A stretch of DNA of 37,662 nt from Bacteroidota bacterium (GTDB taxonomy: Bacteria > Bacteroidota > Ignavibacteria > Kryptoniales > JAKASW01), in the NCBI GenBank assembly GCA_021794075.1, contig JAJYRM010000032.1, forward strand, positions 1-37,662, written 5' to 3'. The notes beneath the pieces are model-generated. The model saw only the letters and a list, made by a program, of their open reading frames with translations, did not search any database and was not told the origin of the DNA. The position numbers were made by a program, and so were the translations under genes. Shown in pieces: positions 17,157-25,442 of this stretch (its first letter is position 1; each line of letters opens with the position of its first letter).

Positions 17157-19232
17157 TTATCTCCACTTCAATATCAGCACGGTCGTGTCATCGACCGCGT
17201 CCGTTCCCTGCGAAAATTCAGCCAGGGCGCGGATAATGCCTCCCTTGATTTCAGTCGCGGATCCTGCGCTCAACTCCTTCAACAGCGCGTAGAACCGCTC
17301 CTCTCCAAACTCCTTACCGGCGGGATCACGCTGATCGGTAATTCCGTCGGTGTAAAGCACAATTGTATCGCCAGCTTTCAACTCATACTTCTCTTCGCCA
17401 AGATGCCTGCCGAAATCCGCCGACGGTTCCAGCCCGAGCCCGACTCCGGTCGGCCTGATTAGCCTGCAAATCTTTTCGCCGGACTCGCCATTTAAACTTA
17501 TCAAAACACCGGGCGTATGACCGGCCCTCACGACGGAGAGCTCTCCGGTTTCGCCGTTCAGCATCGCGTAGATCAATGTAATAAAAAAATTCTTCTGCAG
17601 TGTGTTCCCGACAGCCTCGTTTGCGGCCATCATGAACTCCGACGGCGATTTCCCGGAAGCCGAGAGCGATTGGAACACGCCCTTCATATAGGCCATGTAG
17701 AAAGCCGCGGATGTTCCCTTTCCGGAAACGTCTCCGACGACGAAAGCATATCGGCTCGGGTCGATCTGCGAGCAGTCAATATAGTCACCACCTACTTCGA
17801 ATGCAGGGAACGAAAGAAAATCGGTCTCGAACTTGTCCGAGCTTGGCAGGCTCGTCGGCAAGAGCTTCAGCTGCATCTCATGCGCAATCCGCAGCTCGTG
17901 CTGCAGTCGCTCGTTCTCAAGCGACTTCGAGAAGAGAAGAGAATTCTGAATCGCGACGGCGGCGGTGTCCGCGAACGCGCTCACGGTGGAAATCTCCTCC
18001 TCGTCGAACGCGTAGGGCATCTCGTGAGCCGCGTAAAGCATCCCGATGAACTCTTCGTGCGCGATAAGAGGAACCGCCAGCAGCGATCTGGACGGGAAAT
18101 TCTTCAATCCAAATTTGCCGAACTCCTCAATATCATGTATGATCACACGCTTGTTCACCCTGACTTCTTTGCGCACTTCGTCGAAGTCAAATGCCGATAG
18201 TTCGTATTGGCTCGTCCTGTGAGTGGCCGAAATCCTGTACTCATCCGGCGAACTTCCGTCCCCTTCGTACCTGAGCTCAATCCACACTTTGTTCGCCTGA
18301 GTGACGGCGCCGACCACGGCAACGGTATTATTGAGTACCTCCGTTGTGTCCATCACGTTCGTGATGACTTTGCTGAGATTCTGATACGAGTCCAGCTCTC
18401 TCTTCTTCTTTTCGAATACCCCGCTCGTCGGTATGTGAAATATCGTTATGATGAATGCGAAGGAGAAGTAAATCGTCAGGAAGAGGAAGACTATCTTCGC
18501 GAACTCACTCATGGGCGGGCTGTAGAAGCCGAGCACCCCTCCCGCCAGGTTTGCCGGACCTATCGAAGCATACGAGTAGCCGAAAAGGACGATCAGCACC
18601 AGGGAGTGAACCAGGGATTTATATTTATCCTTCCTTGTCAGGAAGACTATCCAGTTCATGCTGACGATGTGAAGCACGGCAATGAAGACTGCAACCACGA
18701 ACGCGATTTCCCTTATCGTGGAGAGGAACGGCGAACCGCCGAAAACGCTGAGCAGCGAAGCGGCGACCGTGAAGCCTAAGAAGACTTCGAATCGCCTCCT
18801 CACCTTCCTCTCAGGCTTTATGTAAATAATATCGCTTACCGTCATCAAAAGGATGAATACGAACGCGCCTATGCCATACGCGAAAGCGGTAGTGGCGATG
18901 AGCTGCATTACGTTTGACGGGACGAACTTTCCGGCGGAGGTGCCTTTGCCTTCGAGGAGAATGCCCCAGGCTGATATTATGGCCGCGGAGAAAAACCCGT
19001 AGCCTACAAGCTTTCGGAGAATTTCAAGCGGTTTCGCGGAGGTCTTTGTCCTGAAATTCCTAAGCGCGGCATAAAGGAAGAAAAACGAGCCGATTGTGAA
19101 GAGGCTTCTAATGCTATTAAGAACGGGATCCTCCAGGCCGATCGATATTCTGATCCAGTCAAAGACCAGTAAGGCTGCTGCAATCGACCCGGCTGCGACG
19201 AAGTAGAGGCTATTTCTGAGGCTTATTCGCAT
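17157..19232 (-). CDS. Membrane 7-8 TM + GAF + PP2C phosphatase (RsbU/SpoIIE type)
   Basis: This protein of about 691 residues has an N-terminal membrane region of seven or eight hydrophobic segments over the first ~290 residues. Next comes a GAF domain (about 300-440, including VWIELRYEG and FADTAAVAIQNSLLF), a coiled linker (LQHELRIAHEMQLKLLP), and a PP2C SpoIIE domain (about 480-690) with GGDYIDC, VVGDVSGKGTSAAFYMA, YTDGITDQRD and VDDTTVLILKW. It should be the membrane sensor phosphatase of the partner-switching module. I chose ATG 19230-19232, next to the first membrane helix; the frame is open to 19340 but the extra 36 residues are basic and not family-like. The ribosome site is weak. 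Confidence 0.9.
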   Translation of the reverse strand: MRISLRNSLYFVAAGSIAAALLVFDWIRISIGLEDPVLNSIRSLFTIGSFFFLYAALRNFRTKTSAKPLEILRKLVGYGFFSAAIISAWGILLEGKGTSAGKFVPSNVMQLIATTAFAYGIGAFVFILLMTVSDIIYIKPERKVRRRFEVFLGFTVAASLLSVFGGSPFLSTIREIAFVVAVFIAVLHIVSMNWIVFLTRKDKYKSLVHSLVLIVLFGYSYASIGPANLAGGVLGFYSPPMSEFAKIVFLFLTIYFSFAFIITIFHIPTSGVFEKKKRELDSYQNLSKVITNVMDTTEVLNNTVAVVGAVTQANKVWIELRYEGDGSSPDEYRISATHRTSQYELSAFDFDEVRKEVRVNKRVIIHDIEEFGKFGLKNFPSRSLLAVPLIAHEEFIGMLYAAHEMPYAFDEEEISTVSAFADTAAVAIQNSLLFSKSLENERLQHELRIAHEMQLKLLPTSLPSSDKFETDFLSFPAFEVGGDYIDCSQIDPSRYAFVVGDVSGKGTSAAFYMAYMKGVFQSLSASGKSPSEFMMAANEAVGNTLQKNFFITLIYAMLNGETGELSVVRAGHTPGVLISLNGESGEKICRLIRPTGVGLGLEPSADFGRHLGEEKYELKAGDTIVLYTDGITDQRDPAGKEFGEERFYALLKELSAGSATEIKGGIIRALAEFSQGTDAVDDTTVLILKWR

Positions 19233-19437
19233 GTGCTTTAATCTAATCCTACTCTTCGCATTCTGCAATCTTTTGTTACATAGGAGCACTGAATGGATCC
19301 CATAGGCAACCATGCTATGCGTGCCACGACGGCGAGACAAATGGCATCGCAGTTTACTGACGGAGTCTATGCCATATTCAGGCGTCTATCTTCACTATGA
19401 TTTGAATCGTGCCAGCTCCCTGAGGCATTGCACTAAT

Positions 19438-20073
19438 CTAATGCTTCATTTCCCCCGCGTCAATCTTCACATCAAGGTGATTCTCTGCCGGTACTATGGG
19501 ACAGCTGAAATCGTGATTGTAAGCGCAGTAAGGATTGTAGGCATAGTTGAAATCCAACGTATACTCCCCTGTATCATTCTCCCGCAGATCGATATACCTT
19601 CCTCCAGCGTAGGAGGTGTTTCCGCAAGTCTCGTCAGTGAATGGGAGAAAAAGGTCGTTCCCTCCATCACCGATCATCTTATAGACGTGGAGTGTCAGCT
19701 TCCTGCCGTCGATTTCAAACTCGAATCTCCCGTACTTTATCGCGGGACGCGTTTCACCCCCGGTCGCTTGTATGCCGACATGTTCCGGCTTCCTCTCTCT
19801 AATCAGCTTCACGCGAAAGATCAGGCTGAAATTGGGAGGATAGTAATTCAGATGCTTGAACGCGCTTCTCTGCTGAATTGTCAGAGGCGACGACGGATCG
19901 GATTTGAAATACGAGTCCTTCCTCTCCCTGAATGAATCAAGGCGCAAAAGATAATCACGCCGTTCGGCGGAATCGAAGGTGAGTTTCTTGTAGTTTGCTG
20001 AGCAGGATGCCAGCGTGAGGCAGGCGAGAGCCAGGAGGAGTGAGGAAAGCCTACTTGCTGTTATCGAGGACAA
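19438..20073 (-). CDS. DUF1684 lipoprotein
   Basis: This secreted lipoprotein has a hydrophobic leader ending LTLASC, a lipobox with Cys at about residue 24 from the chosen start. The mature part has the DUF1684 pattern: RRDYLLRLDSFRERKDSYFK near the N-terminus, GGRYIDLREN, then the highly conserved LDFNYAYNPYCAYNHDFSCP and a final I-D-A-G-E. The function of DUF1684 is unknown; it is common in Bacteroidota and actinobacteria. The start is uncertain: TTG 20071-20073 gives a normal signal peptide, while GTG 20100 or TTG 20103 would lengthen it. It overlaps the upstream porV-like gene by about 23 bases. Confidence 0.82.
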   Translation of the reverse strand: MSSITASRLSSLLLALACLTLASCSANYKKLTFDSAERRDYLLRLDSFRERKDSYFKSDPSSPLTIQQRSAFKHLNYYPPNFSLIFRVKLIRERKPEHVGIQATGGETRPAIKYGRFEFEIDGRKLTLHVYKMIGDGGNDLFLPFTDETCGNTSYAGGRYIDLRENDTGEYTLDFNYAYNPYCAYNHDFSCPIVPAENHLDVKIDAGEMKH

Positions 20074-21109
20074 GTTCCAGGGATATCCTGTGCGTGTCAC
20101 CAAGAGCTCCGGCGTAGGCGAAACGGGCGAAAGAATAGTCTATCTCCAGTTTCGGGAGGTGGATTCCTGCGCCAACGGTGAACTGCTTCACTTCATTATA
20201 GCCCGCCCTTATCGCGATGACATTCTTGTAACTGATCTCCGCTCCCATGCGGACGTCTGCGCTGAACGGGCCGAGATGAACAGTCGACGAAGCTCCGAGG
20301 TTGTCGGCATTGAAGATCAGATCGAGGGCGGGCATTACCTGTACCGGTCCTATATCGAGTCCATAACTCGCGCCCGTGGCGAGCGTCGGCGGTGCAACTT
20401 CGGTGGTCCCGTCGGTCCAGGCCACGATAGTGGTCGTGGCGTTCTGAAGGTCTGCGCCGAGATTGAAGCGACTGAAAGGACTGTAGAGCGCTCCGATATC
20501 GAAACCGATACCGGTTCCGTAAGTAGAACCTATATTTCTTCTTATAAACTTGATGTTCGCGCCGTAAGAAAAATTATCCGTCACGCGCCGCGCGAAGCTT
20601 CCGATAAGGGCGACGTCTGTCGCGCTGAAGAAAGTTATCTTGGAGTAATCGAGCCTGCTCAGGTTACTCGGATAGTCCGAGCCCAACGGTATGGGATTGC
20701 CGTTCGCGTCTATGCCTGCCAGCTGCGTGTTCGGGATGCCGCTGACGTTAAGGACGATGAGACTCAAACCGACAGTCTCGTTCTTGGAAAGCGATATCGC
20801 CCCCGCGCCGTAATTGAAGCTGACAGCGTTGGCGTAGCGCTGATCGTGCATTAGCATGATTTCAGGATATTTTATGCGGGCAAGTCCCGCCGGGTTCCAG
20901 TAACCCGCAGTGACGTCATTCGCTACAGAGGTGTACGCGCTTCCCATCCCAAGCGCCCTTCCCCCGACGCCTATCGAGAGGAAATCGTTGGCGTACTTGG
21001 CGAGCGTCAGTCCCTGAGCGTGCGCGGTTGGCGCACTACCAAGGCCGATTAGTACTATGAAGAACGCGCCAAGTAAGAGACGATTTTCTTTACTCAAGCG
21101 GCTCGGCAC
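20051..21109 (-). CDS. PorV/PorQ-family outer-membrane beta-barrel protein (T9SS-associated family)
   Basis: This 352-residue exported barrel protein has a signal peptide ending TAHAQ. The family signature FLSIGVGGRALGMGSAYTSVANDVTAGYWNPAGLA follows (residues about 43-78), then alternating beta-strand sequence to an amphipathic final strand (HRISLELVL). PorV shuttles T9SS cargo to the attachment complex in Bacteroidota, but many homologues in this family are uncharacterised, so a direct T9SS role here is inference. The start is GTG 21107-21109, overlapping dnaX by 20 bases; TTG 21097 is an alternative. Confidence 0.85.
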   Translation of the reverse strand: MPSRLSKENRLLLGAFFIVLIGLGSAPTAHAQGLTLAKYANDFLSIGVGGRALGMGSAYTSVANDVTAGYWNPAGLARIKYPEIMLMHDQRYANAVSFNYGAGAISLSKNETVGLSLIVLNVSGIPNTQLAGIDANGNPIPLGSDYPSNLSRLDYSKITFFSATDVALIGSFARRVTDNFSYGANIKFIRRNIGSTYGTGIGFDIGALYSPFSRFNLGADLQNATTTIVAWTDGTTEVAPPTLATGASYGLDIGPVQVMPALDLIFNADNLGASSTVHLGPFSADVRMGAEISYKNVIAIRAGYNEVKQFTVGAGIHLPKLEIDYSFARFAYAGALGDTHRISLELVLDNSK

Positions 21110-22745
21110 CGAACTCGTCCTTCAAGTATTTCACCAACGGATCATTCGCATCTTTGTCGACAGGCTGTTCGCTGTCAACTATCGTAAAATCAATTGCAAC
21201 GCGCGCCCCCAGGGTTCTCTGGATCGCTTCCTGTATATATGTCTTGTAGGGCCTTGTCATGCCTATAACAATCTCGTTCGGCGCGCCGAGCATTAGCCAG
21301 CCTCTCTGCACGCCGATCGGCTTCAGGTTTATGAGCTGCGACCAGACGCCGATCCTTTCTTTTCTGATCGCGAGGAGAAGTTCATCCCAGCGAACGTTGA
21401 TTTCCTGGAACGAGGCTTCGCTGACGGCATTCACAGGTTTTTCTTCCTGAACTTTAGGAGTTGGCCTCTGGGCCGGCCTTGACAAGGGGGACGTTTTCCT
21501 TTCCGCATAGACGGGACGCGATTCTTTCAGGTAGGGATCCGGGGCAGGATGATTTGCCGCGGGACGAACTGTCGGCGACGTCGCTACTCCTTCCGTGCGG
21601 CTAGATAAGTTTTTTTTTAGATCTTCGACTTTGGTTAGAAGATCCCTAAGGATGATGGCCCGTTCCATGTTAACCAGCTGAAGGAGCGTCATCTCGAGCT
21701 TAATTCTGGGCTGGGAAACATATTTGATTTGCTGGACCGCTTCGCTCGTCAATTTCAACATCCTGAGGAGATCAAGCTTGTCGAACCCGGCCGCGGTATC
21801 AAGATATCGTTTCCTGTGGTCCTGGGACGCCTCGATGAGGTCCGCCTTCCCCGTGGTCGACGCGACAAGGAGGTTCCTGAAATGTTCGGAGAGCCCTTCC
21901 AGGAAATCCACCGCGTCGTATCCGCGGCTGACAATCCTGGATACAAGCTCTATCGCCCCTTTAGAATCGTTCTTCCGGATAAGATCCGTAGTCTCGAAGA
22001 ACAGCTCGCTGTCGACGAGGCTGAGGGCGTTCACTACAACTTCATGCTTTATCTCGCTTCCGCAGAACGCGGCGACCTGATCGAAGATGCTGAGCGCGTC
22101 GCGCATTGAGCCGTCGCCCTTCTTGGCGATCGTCACGAACGACTCCTCATCGACCGCGATCTTCTCCTCCTTCGCGATGAAGCGCAGCCGTTCGATGATC
22201 TGTTCGATTTCTATTCTCTTGAAATCGAATCTCTGGCAACGCGTCAGGATGGTGGGAAGCACTTTGTGCGGCTCCGTAGTCGCGAGGACGAAGACGGCAT
22301 ACGCCGGAGGTTCTTCGAGCGTCTTGAGGAGCGCGTTGAACGCCTCCTTCGTAAGCATGTGAACTTCGTCGATGATGTACACCTTGTATTTCAGCCGCGA
22401 GGGAGAGTATCGCACTGATTCGCGAAGATCCCTGATCTCATCGATTCCGCGGTTGGAGGCGCCGTCTATCTCGATCACGTCGAGGCTTCGCCCCTCGGTG
22501 ACCTCCTTGCAAATGTCGCACTCGTTGCACGGCTCACCCTCCTTAGCGTTCGGACAATTTATCGCCTTCGCGAAAATGCGGGCGGTCGTTGTCTTTCCGA
22601 CTCCGCTAGGTCCGCTGAAGAGGTAGGCGTGCGCGATGCGGTTACGGATGATCGCGTTCTTCATCGTGACGGTGACGTGCTCCTGCGCGGTCACTTCGTC
22701 GAAACGCATCGGGCGCCACTTGCGGGCTGTTACCAAATAGGACAT
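21090..22745 (-). CDS. dnaX: DNA polymerase III subunits gamma/tau
   Basis: This is the clamp-loader ATPase, 551 residues as tau. Domain I has Walker A GPSGVGKTTTAR near residue 45, a four-Cys zinc module (CPNAKEGEPCNECDIC), VYIIDEVHML (Walker B) and LATTEPHKVLPTILTRCQRF with the SRC-like sensor. Domains II-III run to about 370. After that comes a Pro/Lys-rich linker and a tau C-terminal domain (about 430-540). ATG 22743-22745 follows the lon stop by 7 bases. A run of nine A (21610-21618) at codons 376-379 sits exactly at the domain III/linker boundary and may yield a gamma form (see the separate entry). Confidence 0.95.
   Translation of the reverse strand: MSYLVTARKWRPMRFDEVTAQEHVTVTMKNAIIRNRIAHAYLFSGPSGVGKTTTARIFAKAINCPNAKEGEPCNECDICKEVTEGRSLDVIEIDGASNRGIDEIRDLRESVRYSPSRLKYKVYIIDEVHMLTKEAFNALLKTLEEPPAYAVFVLATTEPHKVLPTILTRCQRFDFKRIEIEQIIERLRFIAKEEKIAVDEESFVTIAKKGDGSMRDALSIFDQVAAFCGSEIKHEVVVNALSLVDSELFFETTDLIRKNDSKGAIELVSRIVSRGYDAVDFLEGLSEHFRNLLVASTTGKADLIEASQDHRKRYLDTAAGFDKLDLLRMLKLTSEAVQQIKYVSQPRIKLEMTLLQLVNMERAIILRDLLTKVEDLKKNLSSRTEGVATSPTVRPAANHPAPDPYLKESRPVYAERKTSPLSRPAQRPTPKVQEEKPVNAVSEASFQEINVRWDELLLAIRKERIGVWSQLINLKPIGVQRGWLMLGAPNEIVIGMTRPYKTYIQEAIQRTLGARVAIDFTIVDSEQPVDKDANDPLVKYLKDEFGAEPLE
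21610..21618 (-). promoter_or_regulatory. A9 slippery run in dnaX (candidate gamma-producing site)
   Basis: On the minus strand the codons read CTA AAA AAA AAC. Adding one A puts the frame into CTT ATC TAG, a stop at 21601-21603. Losing one A gives ACT TAT CTA and then a stop about seven codons later. Either way a protein of about 381-386 residues results. Thermus thermophilus dnaX uses transcriptional slippage at nine A to make gamma, so the same mechanism is plausible here. Confidence 0.55.
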
Positions 22746-22752
22746 ACGAGAC

Positions 22753-25161
22753 TCATTTCCTCTTGCGTGCTGATCTTACTTTCTTCGAACCTTTCTCGAA
22801 CACATGCTCCATCGCGTCTTCAATTTTCTCAAGCGGGATCACCGTTATCCCTTCTTTGAGTTTCGCGGGGATTTCTGTCAGATCCTTGAGGTTATCCTTC
22901 GGGATCAGGATCTTTTTCATGCCGTACCTCCGGGCCGCGAGCATCTTCTCCATCAATCCGCCTATCGGGAGGACTTCCCCATTGAGATTGATCTCGCCGG
23001 TCATGGCAACGTCAGCCTTGATCGGCCTCTTGCTCGCCGCGGAAATAAGCGCCACGGACATCGTGATTCCGGCAGACGGTCCGTCTTTCGGCGTGGCCCC
23101 TTCGGGGACATGGATGTGAATTTCTTTTCCCTTCTGAAAATTCTTCGGGATACCGAACTTCGAAGCATTGGCCCTGACATAGGTAAGCGCGGCTCTCGCC
23201 GATTCCTGCATCACATTTCCCAGGCGTCCCGTCAATTGCAACCTGTCCGGTCCTTCCATTAATATTGCTTCAACATTCAGAATATCGCCACCTCCACTTG
23301 TCCACGCAAGGCCAAGAGCGACTCCAACGCGGTTTTTCTTCCCCACCTGTTTCGAGTGGAATACCGGCACACCGAGAAATTCTTCGACCTTCTTCTCATC
23401 GACGACAATCCGCTTTATCTTCTTGTTGCTGCCGTTTTTCTGGAGAACTACTTCCTTCGCTATCTTACGGCACACTCCAGCGATGGCGCGTTCGAGGTTC
23501 CTGACGCCCGCCTCCCAGGTATATTCGCGAATGATCTTCATCAGCGCGGCCTCCTCGCACTTCGCGTGCTCGACGCTGATGCCGTGCTCCTTCAGCTGCT
23601 TCGGTATGATATGCCTCTTCGCGATTTCTATCTTGTCGTAATCGAGATAACCGGGAAGCTCTATCACTTCCATCCTGTCCTGAAGAGGCTCCGGAATATT
23701 CTCGCGGACGTTCGCGGTTGTTATGAAGAATACCTTCGAAAGGTCGTACTCGACCTCCAGGTAATGATCCTGGAAAGTATGGTTCTGTTCCGGGTCAAGA
23801 ACTTCGAGAAGGGCGGCAGACGGATCGCCGTGAAAATCGAAGGCAAGCTTGTCGACTTCGTCGAGGAGCATGACCGGATTCACCACGGCGGCCTTCTTCA
23901 TCGCCTGGATGATCCGACCGGGCAACGATCCGACGTAAGTGCGGCGGTGCCCTCTTATCTCGGCCTCGTCCCGGATCCCGCCGAGTGACAGCCTCACGAA
24001 ATTCCTCCCGATCGCGCGCGCGATCGATTTGGCGAGCGACGTCTTGCCCACGCCCGGAGGACCGACGAAGCAAATTATCTGCGAGCGCATCTCCTTGACA
24101 AGGTTGAGAACGGCAATCTGTTCGACGATGCGGTCCTTCGCCTTATCAAGCCCGTAATGATCCTCATCGAGCACTTCACGGACATGCTTGATGTCCAGGT
24201 TATCCTTCGTCTTCTTGTGCCACGGAACATCGGCGAGCCAGTCGAGGTAATTCCTGATCACCGTAGCTTCGGGCGAGAAAGCCTGGGTCCTTTTCAATTT
24301 GTCGAGCTCGTCCAGAGCCTTGCTCTTTACCGTGTCGGGCATATGAGCCCTGTCGATTCTCTCCTTAAGCTGCGCGAACTCGCCGGTCGGGTTATCGTCG
24401 CCAAGCTCGTCCTGCATTATCCTGACCTGTTCCTGCAGGTAGTACTTGCGCTGATTCTTCTGGATGCTGTCCTGGACCTTGTTATCGATCTCCTGCTCGA
24501 TCTTGAGGATGTTTATTTCGCCGAGCAGAATCTTTATAAGAGATTCATACTGCTCACGAAGACTTTTCAAACCGAAGATCTCGACCTTGTCCGGGACGGA
24601 GAGCTCCATGTTGGCCAGGATGTAGTAGAACTTCCTGTCCGCCTGCTCCATGTTCTCGTAAGACATGATCGTCTCCGGCGGTATGTCCCGGCTGTTCCGC
24701 ACATAATCGCGGAACAACTGCCCCGAGTGTTTCACATACGCGTCGAGCGAAGGATCCTTCTTTGAAGACGTTAAGTTTGGCGAGTACTCGGCGTGAACGA
24801 TTCCCTTCTCTTCATAGAATTTCTTGACAAAAGCCTGCGCGACGCCGTCGACCAAAACTTTCAACAGCCCATTCGGCAACTTGAGGACCTGTAGTATGCG
24901 GGCTACCGTGCCAACTTTGTAAAGCTCATCTTTCTGAGGATCTTCAACCGAACTATCCTTCTGCGCTATCAGCAGAATGAACTTGTCCGCTTTCGCCGCC
25001 TGCTCGACGGCTTCTACCGATTGCTCGCGCCCCACGAGTATCGGGAAGAGCATGTAAGGAAGAATAAGAGAGTCCCTAAGGGGAAGAACCGGCAGACGGG
25101 TCGGAATGTCTTCGACCTTCTTTATCTCGTCAACATCTTCAATTTCTTCAAAATCCTTCAA
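22753..25161 (-). CDS. lon: ATP-dependent protease Lon, TTG start
   Basis: Lon degrades damaged and regulatory proteins in the cytosol. Order: the N-terminal LON domain (LPVLPLRDSLILPYMLFPILVGRE), a helical linker (YYLQEQVRIMQDELGDDN), an AAA+ ATPase (GPPGVGKTSLAKSIARAIG, LLDEVDKLAFD), and the Ser-Lys protease domain (KDGPSAGITM with the catalytic Ser; GGLMEKMLAARR with the Lys). I chose TTG 25159-25161 (N-terminus MKDFEEIEDV, 802 residues): a GGAG site lies 6 bases upstream, and a promoter-like element at 25205-25236 lies inside the longer open frame to 25371, which would add a non-conserved 70-residue leader. Confidence 0.95.
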   Translation of the reverse strand: MKDFEEIEDVDEIKKVEDIPTRLPVLPLRDSLILPYMLFPILVGREQSVEAVEQAAKADKFILLIAQKDSSVEDPQKDELYKVGTVARILQVLKLPNGLLKVLVDGVAQAFVKKFYEEKGIVHAEYSPNLTSSKKDPSLDAYVKHSGQLFRDYVRNSRDIPPETIMSYENMEQADRKFYYILANMELSVPDKVEIFGLKSLREQYESLIKILLGEINILKIEQEIDNKVQDSIQKNQRKYYLQEQVRIMQDELGDDNPTGEFAQLKERIDRAHMPDTVKSKALDELDKLKRTQAFSPEATVIRNYLDWLADVPWHKKTKDNLDIKHVREVLDEDHYGLDKAKDRIVEQIAVLNLVKEMRSQIICFVGPPGVGKTSLAKSIARAIGRNFVRLSLGGIRDEAEIRGHRRTYVGSLPGRIIQAMKKAAVVNPVMLLDEVDKLAFDFHGDPSAALLEVLDPEQNHTFQDHYLEVEYDLSKVFFITTANVRENIPEPLQDRMEVIELPGYLDYDKIEIAKRHIIPKQLKEHGISVEHAKCEEAALMKIIREYTWEAGVRNLERAIAGVCRKIAKEVVLQKNGSNKKIKRIVVDEKKVEEFLGVPVFHSKQVGKKNRVGVALGLAWTSGGGDILNVEAILMEGPDRLQLTGRLGNVMQESARAALTYVRANASKFGIPKNFQKGKEIHIHVPEGATPKDGPSAGITMSVALISAASKRPIKADVAMTGEINLNGEVLPIGGLMEKMLAARRYGMKKILIPKDNLKDLTEIPAKLKEGITVIPLEKIEDAMEHVFEKGSKKVRSARKRK

Positions 25162-25204
25162 GTTTATCTCCGGTTGGTAAGAATGTTTAATGGGATTAGG
25201 TGTG

Positions 25205-25236
25205 AAAATATAGCAGAGTCGGTAGGGCGAAACAAG
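25205..25236 (-). promoter_or_regulatory. Candidate promoter of lon
   Basis: On the minus strand CTTG (25233-25236) is followed after 20 bases by TATATTTT (25205-25212). The downstream box is identical to that in front of tRNA-Gln, and the pair resembles the Bacteroidota TTTG-N19/20-TAnnTTTG promoter. The predicted leader before TTG 25161 is about 37 bases. No CIRCE-type heat-shock operator is visible. Confidence 0.45.
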
Positions 25237-25360
25237 GTTAGCATTGGGAGGCATCGCCCTTAAGCCGCGATCCGGAGGATGTGGATACATCGTACCAACG
25301 CGGCGTTGTACTTTCAGGTTGCGCTGACTAACTTTTTCCAAGAAACAGGCTACATACGAG

Positions 25361-25420
25361 CGTCCCGCCAAAAGCGAGACGTCCGGGCATGTCCCGATGA
25401 AAATCGGGATCCTTTGGACG
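25361..25420 (+). promoter_or_regulatory. Structured leader upstream of the malic enzyme gene
   Basis: Two consecutive hairpins precede the gene. CGTCCCGC / GCGAGACG (25361-25381, one mismatch) is followed by a perfect TCCCGAT / ATCGGGA stem with a GAAA loop (25392-25409). The second is enclosed by CGTCC and GGACG. It ends about 20 bases before the ribosome site. It could be a regulatory leader or a copy of a dispersed palindromic repeat. Confidence 0.4.
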
Positions 25421-25442
25421 AGTCATAAATAAGGAGTATCAG

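Noticed and set aside
25162-25371. 70-residue N-terminal extension of Lon
   Set aside because: It is not conserved in Lon, lies across a promoter-like element, and a better ribosome site precedes TTG 25161.
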